This document shows positions 44,604-54,313 of a stretch of 64,000 nt of DNA, one piece after another. The notes beneath the pieces were generated by a model. It did no database searches, was not told the DNA's origin, and saw only the letters and a list, made by a program, of their open reading frames with translations. Source of the stretch: an uncultured bacterium (GTDB lineage Bacteria > Pseudomonadota > Gammaproteobacteria > Burkholderiales > Burkholderiaceae_C); NCBI GenBank assembly GCA_903928495.1, contig CAIYQZ010000030.1:124001-188000 (forward strand), given 5' to 3'. Both the position numbers and the translations under genes were made by a program. Positions within the stretch are counted from its first letter, which is position 1. Each line of letters starts with the position of its first letter.

Positions 44604-45590
44604 TCAGGCCACGGGTTCTGCGCTGGCACGCCAAGACACCGGCGGCTCTGAAGTTGAAGGGGCCACATCGGGGTTTGGCATGGCACCACCAACGGCATGT
44701 TCTGATTTGTACGGCGTGAATTCGTCACCCAGCACGATGCGGCGAACGCTTTCGCGCATCACTTTTTTCTCGGGCCAGCTCAGGGGGTGACCCAGCGTGC
44801 GGCTCAGGCGCAGCAACAACTGGCGGTCTACCTCTTGGGGAATGCTGCGCGAGTAGCGCAACTCATCTTGCAGGTCGATCCGCTGAGTTTCCGGCTCTTC
44901 ATCCCACCAGGCTTGAAGTTCTTTGCCGATGCTGGCGTTCATGTCAGCGTCATCCTGTGTGTCGGCGCCGTGGCCCTCACGGCTTGCATGACCCACCATG
45001 CCCGGCGTGGGCTGCATCAACACCCGGCGGTCGGCCTGAGCCAGCAAGCGGGCCCAACTTGGGTCATCGCGCTGCAGCTTGTCGAAGTCGTTGCCCGCCT
45101 CGTCCATCAGCAGGTGAACACCCAATCCGTGCAATTGGGCCTGGTCTACGGCGGGCAGCAGACGCTCGTCATCACTGACCACGAGTACATGGTCAGCCGC
45201 ATGGTTGGCCGCCAGTTGAACCAAGTCGCTGCCCATGGAACGCATGAGGGAGAGCCCACCATCGGCGTCCGGGTCCAGCACAAAGCGCTGCACCACATCG
45301 ACAACGGGCAGAGCCTGCGTCTGGTCGGTGTACCAATAGGCACGCACCACGTCCACCTCCAGCCCCGCCTGGCGCATCGAGACGGCCAGCATGGCCAGCA
45401 CGCCATCCGCCGGTGCCACAGGTTGCGAGCCCGTGCGGTCGTCATTGCCTTGCGTGAGCCAACTCAGAAAACGGGCATCGACCAGTGCCACACAGCGTCC
45501 TGTGCGCACGTGGGCCGTGGATGTACCTGCAAAGCCGGGTTTGCTGAACACAGGGCGACGCACCGAGCGGCGCAGATGGGTTTTGAACAT
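44604..45590 (-). CDS. NYN-domain (PIN-like) putative ribonuclease
   Basis: Predicted 328-residue protein. The N-terminal half is a NYN domain: CVALVDARFLSWL near residues 32-44 with the first Asp, VVRAYWYTDQTQALPVV, and ADHVLVVSDDERLLPAVDQ around 140-158 with the acid pair that would bind Mg2+. This is the layout of PIN-like RNases. The C-terminal part is acidic and probably helical (LQAWWDEEPETQRIDLQDEL) with no known match. The ATG at 45590 was chosen; an in-frame extension would run into the DUF808 gene. It follows that gene by 37 bases and could be co-transcribed. Substrate is unknown. Confidence 0.78.
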   Translation of the reverse strand: MFKTHLRRSVRRPVFSKPGFAGTSTAHVRTGRCVALVDARFLSWLTQGNDDRTGSQPVAPADGVLAMLAVSMRQAGLEVDVVRAYWYTDQTQALPVVDVVQRFVLDPDADGGLSLMRSMGSDLVQLAANHAADHVLVVSDDERLLPAVDQAQLHGLGVHLLMDEAGNDFDKLQRDDPSWARLLAQADRRVLMQPTPGMVGHASREGHGADTQDDADMNASIGKELQAWWDEEPETQRIDLQDELRYSRSIPQEVDRQLLLRLSRTLGHPLSWPEKKVMRESVRRIVLGDEFTPYKSEHAVGGAMPNPDVAPSTSEPPVSWRASAEPVA

Positions 45591-45627
45591 TCTTGTGTTG
45601 ATCCAACGATTGAGAAAGAGAAAAACT

Positions 45628-46605
45628 TCAGGCAGACGGCCGCAGGCGCTTGGCCAATGTGACCATACCCAGAACGGCGGCACCAGCCACAACGCCCACC
45701 AGCGCACCGGCCAGAGCATTACCCACACTTGACCACACAGCGCCACCGGGCAACGCCAACAGATTGTGGTCCAGCGCCTCGACGGCGTGGTGCAACAAAG
45801 GCCAACCGTGCACGAGTATGCCCCCGCCCACCATGAACATGGCAGCCGTGCCCACCACCGATAGCGCCTTCATGAGCCACGGGGCAAACACCAGCAAGCC
45901 TGCGCCCAGGCGCCGAGCTAACGCGCTTTGCGAGCGATTCAGGTGCAACCCCACATCGTCGAGCTTGACGATGCCTGCCACCAAGCCATACACACCCACG
46001 GTCATGAGGATGGATATGCCCACCAGCACGGCCACCCGCTCGCCCAGGCTGGCAGCGGCCACGGTGCCCAAAGTGATGACGACGATCTCCGCCGACAAAA
46101 TGAAATCGGTGCGCACCGCACCCTTGATTTTTTCTTTTTCAAACGCAACCAGATCCACAGCTTCATCGGCAACGGCTGCCAGCGACTTCTGGCGCTCAGC
46201 GGCTTGTTCGTCAGCGCTGTGCAGAAATTTGTGGGCCAGCTTCTCAAACCCTTCAAAGCACAAGAACAGCCCACCCAGCATCAAGAGAGGCGTGATGGCC
46301 CATGGCACGAGCCAGCTGATGACCAACGCAGCGGGCACCAGAATGGCCTTGTTCAGCAGCGAGCCTTTGGCCACCGCCCAGACCACCGGCAGCTCCCGGT
46401 CAGCCTTGACGCCCGTGACTTGCTGCGCATTCAGGGCTAAGTCGTCACCGAGCACACCCGCTGTTTTTTTGGCTGCCATCTGCGTCATAGCGGCCACGTC
46501 GTCCGCTGCAGCAGCGCCCTGACGGGCCGCCACTTTGGTCATGGCTGCCACGTCATCGAGCAATGTGGCAATGTCGTCGAGAAGGGCCAAGAGGCTTGAA
46601 GCCAT
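45628..46605 (-). CDS. DUF808-family inner-membrane protein (YedI-like)
   Basis: Predicted 325-residue membrane protein of the DUF808/YedI family. The signature is at the start: [20 protein letters not shown], then [20 protein letters not shown]. Six to eight hydrophobic segments follow (for example [20 protein letters not shown] and [20 protein letters not shown]), with conserved [14 protein letters not shown]. The family is widespread and of unknown function. The NYN gene follows by 37 bases. The FkbM gene ends 24 bases upstream in the direction of transcription. Confidence 0.88.
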   Translation of the reverse strand: MASSLLALLDDIATLLDDVAAMTKVAARQGAAAADDVAAMTQMAAKKTAGVLGDDLALNAQQVTGVKADRELPVVWAVAKGSLLNKAILVPAALVISWLVPWAITPLLMLGGLFLCFEGFEKLAHKFLHSADEQAAERQKSLAAVADEAVDLVAFEKEKIKGAVRTDFILSAEIVVITLGTVAAASLGERVAVLVGISILMTVGVYGLVAGIVKLDDVGLHLNRSQSALARRLGAGLLVFAPWLMKALSVVGTAAMFMVGGGILVHGWPLLHHAVEALDHNLLALPGGAVWSSVGNALAGALVGVVAGAAVLGMVTLAKRLRPSA

Positions 46606-46629
46606 GATGCGAGAACCTTTTGTATTGAC

Positions 46630-47598
46630 CTAAACTGGCGCGGAGTGGCCCAAATCCAGACGTTTTCTGGACAACAACACGTCCAACATATGACGCCGAC
46701 CATAAGCCGCGCCATATTCAATCGGCACAACTTCGTAAGTCTTTGACGAAAACAACCAACCGTACGTGTTTCTTAGGTCGTACAGAAAAAACCCTGCCGC
46801 TTCGAATGGATGCAATGTTGCCTTGATGTGTGGTGACTTAGCTTCCAATGCAATCTTCAGATTTGGGTGGGTACATTTCGCCAAAATTTCCCCAATTACC
46901 AGCTGTTCCGCGCCTTCGATGTCCAATTTGATGAAAGTCACCTCACTGGCTTTCGAATCTAGAACATCCGTCAAGCATGTGCAGGGAACCGATATCTGAC
47001 GCCACGAGCCTGCGCCCCCCATCAACCATCGATCTGGTTCGTTCCACTTGGGCAAAGACAGTCTGCAATGCATATCGTTGCGGCGATTGACATAGAAAGG
47101 CACCTCACCCGTTTGATTGGTGTAGGCAGCATTCACCACTTGGGTTTGAGACGCCAAGCCGTTCAGTGCAAGGTTGCGGCGGATTCGATCAGCATTTCGA
47201 GGCGCCGCTTCAATGGCAATGGTTCTCCCTGCTGACCCCACGCATCGCGCCATCAGCAACGTAAAGTATCCAACGTTGGCACCGCCATCCACACAAACAT
47301 CCCCCTCATTGACAAACCGGCTAACTGCCCAGGTCAAGCTGGGCTCAAAAACACCGCGAAAGAAAATCACGGCATTCAATGTGGAGTCCAAAGGACCACC
47401 CACCAAGCGGAATCCCTCGCTGGTCTGCAAAATGGGACGATAGTTACTCAGCGGCGTGAACCGAATCAACGCCAGACCCACACCCAACCACATTAGCTTC
47501 AATGGCAGCAAAAACGTCGGCCAACGCACACACTGCTGCATAGAGCGCTGCAGCCAAGCACCAGCGGTATTGATCCGGACTTCAGTTGCAAAGGTCAT
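46630..47598 (-). CDS. FkbM-family SAM-dependent methyltransferase, A+T-richer than neighbours
   Basis: Predicted 322-residue methyltransferase of the FkbM family, which methylates hydroxyl groups of sugars and other small molecules. The SAM-binding motif is CVDGGANVGYFTLLMAR (about 115-131), followed by IAIEAAPRNADRIRRNL and the post-motif FIKLDIEGAEQLVIGEIL. A hydrophobic segment near the N-terminus (PLKLMWLGVGLALIRF) may anchor it to the membrane. Base composition is visibly lower in G+C than the genes on either side, suggesting separate origin. The ATG at 47598 lies 10 bases past the purL stop, and an upstream extension would overlap purL. The substrate may be a surface sugar. Confidence 0.85.
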   Translation of the reverse strand: MTFATEVRINTAGAWLQRSMQQCVRWPTFLLPLKLMWLGVGLALIRFTPLSNYRPILQTSEGFRLVGGPLDSTLNAVIFFRGVFEPSLTWAVSRFVNEGDVCVDGGANVGYFTLLMARCVGSAGRTIAIEAAPRNADRIRRNLALNGLASQTQVVNAAYTNQTGEVPFYVNRRNDMHCRLSLPKWNEPDRWLMGGAGSWRQISVPCTCLTDVLDSKASEVTFIKLDIEGAEQLVIGEILAKCTHPNLKIALEAKSPHIKATLHPFEAAGFFLYDLRNTYGWLFSSKTYEVVPIEYGAAYGRRHMLDVLLSRKRLDLGHSAPV

Positions 47599-47608
47599 CA
47601 GGGAAGTG

Positions 47609-50600
47609 TCAACCCAACCAGCGGCGGGCGTTATGCCACAGCTGCACCCAAGGGCTGGCAACATTCAGGCCGCCGGTGGCAGATAGATCAGTCCAACTCA
47701 TTTGAACGTTGCGGAACACGCGCTCAGGGTGCGGCATCATGGCGGTGAAGCGGCCGTCAGACGTGGTGACGGCCGTCAGGCCGCCGGGGCTGCCGTTGGG
47801 GTTGAGCGGGTATGTTTCGGTGGGCTGACCGAGGTGGTCGGTGAAACGCATGGCTGCCAGGCCACCTTTTTCGATGGCCGCGTGGTTGCCCCGGCGGCTG
47901 AAATTGGCAAAACCTTCACCGTGCGCCACGGCAATGGGTAAACGCATGCCCGCCATGCCTGCGAAGAACAGACTGGGAGATTGCAACACCTCGACCTGAC
48001 TCAAACGTGCTTCAAAACGTTCGCTTTGGTTGGTGGTGAAACGGGGCCAATGCTCGGCACCGGGAATGATGTCGGCCAGCTCGGCAAACATTTGGCAGCC
48101 GTTGCACACGCCCAGGCCAAAGGTGTCGGAGCGGGCAAAGAAGGCCTTGAACTGGTCGGCCAGCAGGGGGTTGAACGTGATGCTGCGAGCCCAGCCAATG
48201 CCTGCACCCAGCGTGTCGCCATAGCTGAAGCCGCCACAGGCCACCACGCCGGCAAAGTCCGCCAGCTTGGCCCGGCCGGTTTGCAGGTCGGTCATGTGCA
48301 CGTCAAACGCTTCGAACCCGGCTTGGGTGAAGGCCCAGGCCATTTCCACGTGCGAGTTGACGCCCTGCTCACGCAGGATGGCGACACGGGGGCGAGACAG
48401 GTTGAGCGCTGGGGCCTGAAACGGCTGCGGCACCGCGGGCTTGAAGACATGCAGGCCCGGGTCGCTGGCCAAACCGGCCGCTGCGTGCTCGGCGTCGGCG
48501 CATTCGGGGTTGTCGCGGAGCTGGCAGATTTTCCAGCTCACGCTGTCCCACACCTGGTGCAGGTCGAACAGGCTGGCGTCGAACACCTTTTTGGTGTCGC
48601 GCCAGACCTGCAGACGGCCTTTGCCTTCGTCCAAGGTTGAGGCCTCTGGCCGGGTTTTGCCCACAAAGTGGCTGTGTTTGGACAGGCCGTGTTCACGCAG
48701 CACTTGCATGACGTCGTTCCGATCAGCAGTACGCACTTGCAGCACCACGCCCAACTCTTCGCTGAACAGGGCCTTGAGCGTGAGTTCTTCGCGGCGAGCG
48801 CTGACCTGGTTGGCCCAGTTTTTGGCGTCGCCGAAGTCGGCACGGCTGTCGGAAATGCCGTCGCCCTCGGTGACGAGCATGTCCACGTTCAGGGCCACAC
48901 CCAAGTGGCCGGCAAAGGCCATTTCGGCTGCTGCCGCCAGCAAGCCACCGTCGCTGCGGTCGTGATAGGCCAGCACCCTGCCCTGCGCACGCAAGGCGTT
49001 GACGGCATTGACCAAGTTCACCAGTGCTTGCGGGTCATCCAGATCGGGCACATCGCCACCGAACTGGGACTGTTCGCCACTCAGCGTTTGCGCCAGCACG
49101 CTGCCGCCCATGCGGTTTTTGCCGGCCCCAAGGTCCACCAGCACCAGCGTGGTGTCGGCCTCGGTGGCGTCAAGCTGGGGCGTCAACGTGCCACGCACGT
49201 CGGCAAGAGAAGCAAACGCGGTGACGATGAGGCTGACGGGGGATGTGACTTTCTTTTTTTCAGCGCCTTCTGACCACTGCGTGCGCATGGACAGGCTGTC
49301 TTTGCCCACGGGGATGGAGATGCCCAACGCAGGGCACAACTCCAGACCCACCGCTTTGACGGTGTCGAACAGCGCGGCGTCTTCGCCAGGTTCGCCGCAT
49401 GCGGCCATCCAGTTGGCAGACAGCTTGACGCGGGGCAGCTCGAACGGCGCGGCCAGCAGGTTGGTGATGGCCTCGGCCACGGCCATGCGGCCCGAGGCGG
49501 CGGCGTTGGTGGCGGCCAGCGGCGTGCGCTCGCCCATGCTCATGGCTTCACCGGCAAAACCGGCGTAGTCGGCCAGGGTCACGGCGCAATCGGCCACGGG
49601 CACCTGCCAGGGGCCAACCATCTGGTCGCGGTGGGTCAGGCCGCCCACAGTACGGTCGCCAATGGTGACCAAGAACCGCTTGCTGGCCACCGTGGGGTGG
49701 GACAGCACGTTGATGACGGCTTGCTGCAGGTCCACGCCGGTGAGGTTGAGGGCTTGCGCTTCGCGCTGGATGCGTTTGACATCGCGCTGCATTTTGGGCG
49801 GTTTGCCCAGCAGCACGTTCATGGGCATGTTGACTGGCTGATCTGCCTCTGAGGCCTGGGCATCGGCCACCAGCAACTGGCGCTCTTCGGTGGCCACGCC
49901 CACCACGGAAAACGGGCAGCGCTCGCGTTCGCAGAAGGCTTGGAACTGTGGGAGCGACTCGGAGGCGATGGCCAGCACGTAGCGTTCCTGGCTTTCGTTG
50001 CACCAGATTTCTTTGGGGGCCATGCCCGACTCTTCCAGGGGCACGGCACGCAGGTCGAAGCGGGCACCGCGTCCGGCGTCGTTGGTCAGCTCGGGGAAGG
50101 CGTTGCTCAAACCGCCCGCACCCACGTCATGGATGGCCAGAATGGGGTTGCCCGCGCCCTGCGCCCAGCAATGGTTGATGACCTCTTGCGCACGGCGTTC
50201 GATTTCGGGGTTACCGCGTTGCACCGAGTCAAAGTCCAGCGCCGCCGCGTTGGCGCCGGTGGCCATGGAACTGGCGGCGCTGCCTCCCATCCCAATTCGC
50301 ATGCCCGGGCCGCCCAATTGGATGAGCAGAGAACCGGCGGGGAACTCGATCTTCTTCGTCTGTTCGGCGTCGATGACGCCCAAGCCACCGGCGATCATGA
50401 TGGGCTTGTGGTAACCGCGCACCACTGTGTCGGCACTGGTGGCCACGGTCTGTTCGTACTCGCGGAAGTAGCCCAGCAGGTTGGGTCGGCCGAATTCGTT
50501 GTTGAACGCGGCACCGCCCAAGGGGCCTTCGACCATGATTTGCAAGGGGCTGGCGATGTGCTCTGGCTTGCCGACCGTGCTGCCCCACAGCTTGGACACG

Positions 50601-51673
50601 GTGAACCCAGTCAGGCCCGCCTTGGGCTTGGAGCCACGGCCCGTGGCACCTTCGTCACGAATTTCACCGCCCGCGCCGGTGGATGCACCGGGGAATGGGG
50701 AGATGGCTGTGGGGTGGTTGTGCGTTTCCACCTTCATCAGCACGTGGTTCACAGCCTCATTGATTTGATAGTTTGGAACGCTTGTGGATGAAGCGGTAGA
50801 GGCACTTTTTCCTTCAAATTGTGCGGTGAAACGCTGCACCGTGTGGCCTTCCATGATGGAGGCGTTGTCGGAGTAGGCCACCACAGTGTGCTGAGGGGCG
50901 GTGCGGTGGGTGTGGCGGATCATGCCGAACAGGCTGTGGGCCTGCACCACGCCGTCCACCGTGAATTCAGCGTTGAAAATTTTGTGTCGGCAGTGCTCGC
51001 TGTTGGCCTGCGCGAACATCATCAGTTCCACATCGGTGGGATTGCGGCCCAGTGCGGTGAAGTTGGTGACGAGGTAGTCCATTTCGTCGTCGGCCAGGGC
51101 CAGGCCGAATTCGACGTTGGCTTGCTCCAAAGCCGGGCGGCCACCGGCCAGCACATCGACATGCGCCATGGGGGCGGCGGGTAGCTCGGTGAACAGGGCG
51201 TTGAGCTGGGCTGCCTCGAACAGCACGCTTTCGGTCATGCGGTCGTGCAGTAGGGCGGCGGCAGCGTGGAGCTGCTCGTTGCTCAACTCGCTTTTGCCCA
51301 GCAAGGGCTTTTTGAGGGCAAGCGTGTATTCGGTGATGCGCTCTACCCGGCGCACGGCCAAGCCGCAGTTGTGGGCAATGTCGGTGGCTTTGGACGCCCA
51401 AGGCGACACGGTGCCCAAACGGGGCGACACACTGAACACCACGGTGGCTGCGGCAGTGGGGGCCTGGTAGGGCTCGCCATAGGTGAGCAAGTCGGCCAGG
51501 CGATGCACTGTGGCCTGGTCAGGCGCGCCGCCGTCGAATGCCGCCAGGTGCACATAACGGGCGGAGAGGCCCGTGATTTTGTCGCTCACGGCCTGGAGCT
51601 GGGGCAACAGTTGGCGGGCTTTGAAAGGGCTCAGGGCGTTGCCGCCCAACAATGTGTGCAGATGCAGGGTCAC
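47609..51673 (-). CDS. purL: Phosphoribosylformylglycinamidine synthase
   Basis: Predicted 1354-residue large-type FGAM synthase, which makes FGAM from FGAR, glutamine and ATP in purine synthesis; E. coli PurL has 1295. Seen: [20 protein letters not shown] with [12 protein letters not shown], the ATP/FGAR site, the second half-repeat [14 protein letters not shown] and [13 protein letters not shown], and a C-terminal glutaminase with [12 protein letters not shown] holding the nucleophile Cys and a later His-Glu region. Residues about 285-304, just before the VETHNH motif, come from a copy of the dispersed palindromic repeat (50764-50820) that keeps the frame, adding a Ser/Thr-rich loop. No frameshift. 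The gene is monocistronic or leads into fkbM, which starts 10 bases after its stop. Confidence 0.95.
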   Translation of the reverse strand: MTLHLHTLLGGNALSPFKARQLLPQLQAVSDKITGLSARYVHLAAFDGGAPDQATVHRLADLLTYGEPYQAPTAAATVVFSVSPRLGTVSPWASKATDIAHNCGLAVRRVERITEYTLALKKPLLGKSELSNEQLHAAAALLHDRMTESVLFEAAQLNALFTELPAAPMAHVDVLAGGRPALEQANVEFGLALADDEMDYLVTNFTALGRNPTDVELMMFAQANSEHCRHKIFNAEFTVDGVVQAHSLFGMIRHTHRTAPQHTVVAYSDNASIMEGHTVQRFTAQFEGKSASTASSTSVPNYQINEAVNHVLMKVETHNHPTAISPFPGASTGAGGEIRDEGATGRGSKPKAGLTGFTVSKLWGSTVGKPEHIASPLQIMVEGPLGGAAFNNEFGRPNLLGYFREYEQTVATSADTVVRGYHKPIMIAGGLGVIDAEQTKKIEFPAGSLLIQLGGPGMRIGMGGSAASSMATGANAAALDFDSVQRGNPEIERRAQEVINHCWAQGAGNPILAIHDVGAGGLSNAFPELTNDAGRGARFDLRAVPLEESGMAPKEIWCNESQERYVLAIASESLPQFQAFCERERCPFSVVGVATEERQLLVADAQASEADQPVNMPMNVLLGKPPKMQRDVKRIQREAQALNLTGVDLQQAVINVLSHPTVASKRFLVTIGDRTVGGLTHRDQMVGPWQVPVADCAVTLADYAGFAGEAMSMGERTPLAATNAAASGRMAVAEAITNLLAAPFELPRVKLSANWMAACGEPGEDAALFDTVKAVGLELCPALGISIPVGKDSLSMRTQWSEGAEKKKVTSPVSLIVTAFASLADVRGTLTPQLDATEADTTLVLVDLGAGKNRMGGSVLAQTLSGEQSQFGGDVPDLDDPQALVNLVNAVNALRAQGRVLAYHDRSDGGLLAAAAEMAFAGHLGVALNVDMLVTEGDGISDSRADFGDAKNWANQVSARREELTLKALFSEELGVVLQVRTADRNDVMQVLREHGLSKHSHFVGKTRPEASTLDEGKGRLQVWRDTKKVFDASLFDLHQVWDSVSWKICQLRDNPECADAEHAAAGLASDPGLHVFKPAVPQPFQAPALNLSRPRVAILREQGVNSHVEMAWAFTQAGFEAFDVHMTDLQTGRAKLADFAGVVACGGFSYGDTLGAGIGWARSITFNPLLADQFKAFFARSDTFGLGVCNGCQMFAELADIIPGAEHWPRFTTNQSERFEARLSQVEVLQSPSLFFAGMAGMRLPIAVAHGEGFANFSRRGNHAAIEKGGLAAMRFTDHLGQPTETYPLNPNGSPGGLTAVTTSDGRFTAMMPHPERVFRNVQMSWTDLSATGGLNVASPWVQLWHNARRWLG
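50764..50820 (+). repeat. Dispersed palindromic repeat, copy within purL
   Basis: TTTGATAGTTTGG, then ACGCTTGTGGATGAAGCGGTAGAGGC and a T-rich end. Apart from a changed left arm it matches the intergenic copy at 23406-23455 (TTTGATAGCTTCT, then CCGCTTATCCATCAAGCGGTAGAGGC). It is in frame and encodes a loop absent from E. coli-type PurL at this place. Confidence 0.75.
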
Positions 51674-51752
51674 GGTATCGTGGCGGGTTGACAGGGCGCT
51701 GGCTGCGCCCAGTGTGAAGGAAGGAGGCCGAAGCTCGTAGTTGCCCGTAATT

Positions 51753-53123
51753 TTACCGGGCCGCCCCTTGTACAGGGCGCAGTTTCAGGACGATGCCGTT
51801 GGCGGAACGCAAGGTAAGTCTGGCCACTGGTCGGGGGTTGTGGGTTGTCACTGGCTCAAAGTGGTATCGCTGCACCAACTTGGCGAGAATCAGAACACTT
51901 TCCTGAGTGGCAAAGGCTGCGCCGGGGCATGCTCGCTCGCCCAGACCAAAAGGTAAATAGGCAGCCCGCTGCACACCCTCGCCAGAAAATCTATCAGGCG
52001 AAAAGGTGTCGGGCTCGGCCCAGAGACTTTCATGCCGGTGAACCACCCAAGGAGATACCACCACCATGTCACCTTTTGCCACTGGTTTTTCACGCAGGCA
52101 GTTGTTCTCGTTGGCCTGCCGCACATAAAAGGCGATGGGTGGATACAGCCTCAGCGTTTCGCGAAACACATTGTGTGCTGTCTCAAGCAACCGGGTATCG
52201 CCAAACTGTGGAGGCCTTTGGCGCCACAGCTGGTTTGCCTCCTGACGGACAGCTTCCTGCACGGCAGGCTGATTGGCCAACAGAAACAAAGCCCACGCCA
52301 GAGTAGATGCGGATGTCTCGTGTCCGGCCAAAAAAAGGGTACCCACCTGATCGATCAGATCAGTTTCGTCCAGGGTCATACCGCTGACAGGATCACTGGC
52401 CACCATCAACGCGCCCAGCATGTCGTCAGGGCCAGTTTGCCCAGCTTTCCATGCTGCAAACCGCTTGCGAATCAACGGCGCATAAGATTCGCGTATTGCC
52501 GTGCCCTTCAACTGACATTTCCGCCTGTGCCAGAAGGTCGGCAGGTGCAGCGCGCTGAGGCCCATCACACGCTGCGCAGCTTCCTGGTATGACCTGAATG
52601 CGTGGTGCACCTCTGTTGCAGATGCTTCGTCAAGCGGCTTTGACAAAATCGTGCGGAAGATGATGTCGGCAGTCACATGGCCCATGGCCTCCTCTGCCTC
52701 CCAAGCCTGATCTTTGGCAGATGCATGTTCCAGACGCAAAAGCATGTCGTCAATGCCTTCCAGCATGACCGGGAACACCCTTCTCAACGCCGCCTGTACA
52801 AACGCCTGATCCACGATGCGCCTCTGGCGTTGCCAACGCTCCCCGTTGGCATTGAACAAGCTGATGCCAATCAATGGTTTCAGTATGTCCTCGATGTAGT
52901 GGTGCTTCGGAAATGTGGCAGGACACTCGCTCAACACATGGCGAATGGTTTCCGGAGCGTTCACCAGAAAAAGACCTCGTCCGGCCAGACGGGCCACTCC
53001 CATTTGCACCCGATAGGCTGCACGGGGAAGCAGGTTCAGCATCGACAGACTCTGGTGCCGCAAGACGCCACCCAGCATTCCCCATTTGCTCTGAGTGGGG
53101 GGTTTCGGTGGAATCCAGCTCAT
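51753..53123 (-). CDS. Cytochrome P450, first of two in the operon (last gene)
   Basis: Predicted 456-residue P450. The heme ligand is Cys399 in [14 protein letters not shown]; the I-helix has AGHETS (266-271), the proton-relay motif; the ExxR pair is Glu322/Arg325 in RETLRLYPP. The meander region is FSPDRFS. It has no membrane anchor and no fused reductase, so it needs an external ferredoxin and reductase, none of which is encoded in the window. General character is that of bacterial P450s related to the fatty-acid/CYP102-CYP4-like group, which suggests hydroxylation of an acyl chain (inference). Its ATG overlaps the preceding gene's stop by 4 bases (ATGA), and it ends the ten-gene run, about 80 bases before purL. 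Confidence 0.92.
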   Translation of the reverse strand: MSWIPPKPPTQSKWGMLGGVLRHQSLSMLNLLPRAAYRVQMGVARLAGRGLFLVNAPETIRHVLSECPATFPKHHYIEDILKPLIGISLFNANGERWQRQRRIVDQAFVQAALRRVFPVMLEGIDDMLLRLEHASAKDQAWEAEEAMGHVTADIIFRTILSKPLDEASATEVHHAFRSYQEAAQRVMGLSALHLPTFWHRRKCQLKGTAIRESYAPLIRKRFAAWKAGQTGPDDMLGALMVASDPVSGMTLDETDLIDQVGTLFLAGHETSASTLAWALFLLANQPAVQEAVRQEANQLWRQRPPQFGDTRLLETAHNVFRETLRLYPPIAFYVRQANENNCLREKPVAKGDMVVVSPWVVHRHESLWAEPDTFSPDRFSGEGVQRAAYLPFGLGERACPGAAFATQESVLILAKLVQRYHFEPVTTHNPRPVARLTLRSANGIVLKLRPVQGAAR

Positions 53124-54313
53124 GTTTGCACTTCCATCCAGTGGCTCAGTGGCCTGGGTCCTGCCGTGATCGAGAAATAGTCGTTTGTTACCCGCAAATC
53201 GGTGGCCATCAGGTACTGAAAATGGATGCGAAACGGATCTGCTGCCAGTCGCTTGAATGTGCCGACATCGAACATCTTGTCAAAACGGGCCGAACGAACA
53301 ACCACCGCAGGCTTCGACACGGCTGCTTTCGGAACACCGGATCCGTCAAGCGGGTTGGCCAGCGCCGTGCAAAGTGGATCGGAGGGGGCAGTGAAATCCA
53401 GCCAAGGGACAGACGAAGCAACCACCTGGTTAACCTGCTCGCGAAATTGATGGGCACCAGTACAGAACGACATCATCGGCACCACTTGGCCCAAGGTCAT
53501 CAGCCTGAGTCTGGGCCATAGGGCTTTGCTTTGGGGCAAGGCCAGCAACTCAGCCAACACGCTGATGACAACCCACGAGCCGGCGCTGTGGCCAATCAGC
53601 AGTATCTCGTCGGCATCTTCGACACCAGCATCACCGGCGATGTGCAACGCAAACTTCTTCCAGCGCGATTCGATTGCCGGGTTGTTGCGGTTGCCCCAGT
53701 TGTGAACAAACACCCAGGCCCTGGCCAACCACAGCAAACGCAGTTTGTCCGACCACAACAGCGCGCCCCAGAGCAGCAGCCAGCCTGACAAACCGCTCGC
53801 AACCCACTTCCCAGCGTTTCCCCAAGCTGGAGCCAGGTATCCAAGAACCAGTGCGACTGAAGTGGCCAACACAATAGACAAGAGCAACGCCAAAGCGCCA
53901 AACACCAGAGGTGACAACACAGACCCCGTGTAGCGTTTGGAGCAGTTCCACAAGCTGCCCATTGCCCCAGAACGAATATATGCAGCATAAAACTGCATCG
54001 TCTGGCGGACAGTCGTGAACCTCGAGACCAACCAATGCGCCTTAACCATGTCCTCCCAGCGCAAAAACGTGTATCGGGTCATGACCTCGCCATCTGCGCT
54101 TTGCGCCTTTACATTCCAGCTGGCAGCAAGGTCACCGGTGGCCTCCATTTCCCCCACCCATGAGGAAGTGCCGTTGATCGCATCTTGGGCTGCAGCCCCA
54201 TCCCGGTAAAGCGGGTGGTAAAACCGGGGGCCCCTTCCGTCGAAGCCGTGCACGTAGTACACCTGCCTTTTTCGAATGGTGCAGGGGCTTGCACTGGATC
54301 CAGGCTGGTTCAT
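53120..54313 (-). CDS. Membrane protein with serine-hydrolase motif, paralogue 1
   Basis: Predicted 397-residue protein I do not recognise as a named family. It opens with RQVYYVHGFDGRGPRFYHPLY, then FLRWEDMVKAHW. Two hydrophobic segments (about 133-160 and 171-187) suggest an inner-membrane hairpin. The C-terminal half has an alpha/beta-hydrolase-like elbow DEILLIGHSAGS with Ser243, then LMTLGQVVPMM, WLDFTAPSD (Asp306) and HFQYL (His364), followed by NDYFSITAG. These could form a Ser-Asp-His triad. The same blocks in the same order are in 54310-55560 and 57295-58491. It starts and ends with 4-base overlaps, so it is translated with paralogue 2 and the P450. A role in acyl transfer or ester hydrolysis at the membrane is inferred. 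Confidence 0.85.
   Translation of the reverse strand: MNQPGSSASPCTIRKRQVYYVHGFDGRGPRFYHPLYRDGAAAQDAINGTSSWVGEMEATGDLAASWNVKAQSADGEVMTRYTFLRWEDMVKAHWLVSRFTTVRQTMQFYAAYIRSGAMGSLWNCSKRYTGSVLSPLVFGALALLLSIVLATSVALVLGYLAPAWGNAGKWVASGLSGWLLLWGALLWSDKLRLLWLARAWVFVHNWGNRNNPAIESRWKKFALHIAGDAGVEDADEILLIGHSAGSWVVISVLAELLALPQSKALWPRLRLMTLGQVVPMMSFCTGAHQFREQVNQVVASSVPWLDFTAPSDPLCTALANPLDGSGVPKAAVSKPAVVVRSARFDKMFDVGTFKRLAADPFRIHFQYLMATDLRVTNDYFSITAGPRPLSHWMEVQT

Noticed and set aside
51674-51752. A terminator or regulatory RNA upstream of purL
   Set aside because: The spacer is only about 80 bases and has no clear stem and T-run; a PurR-type operator was not seen.
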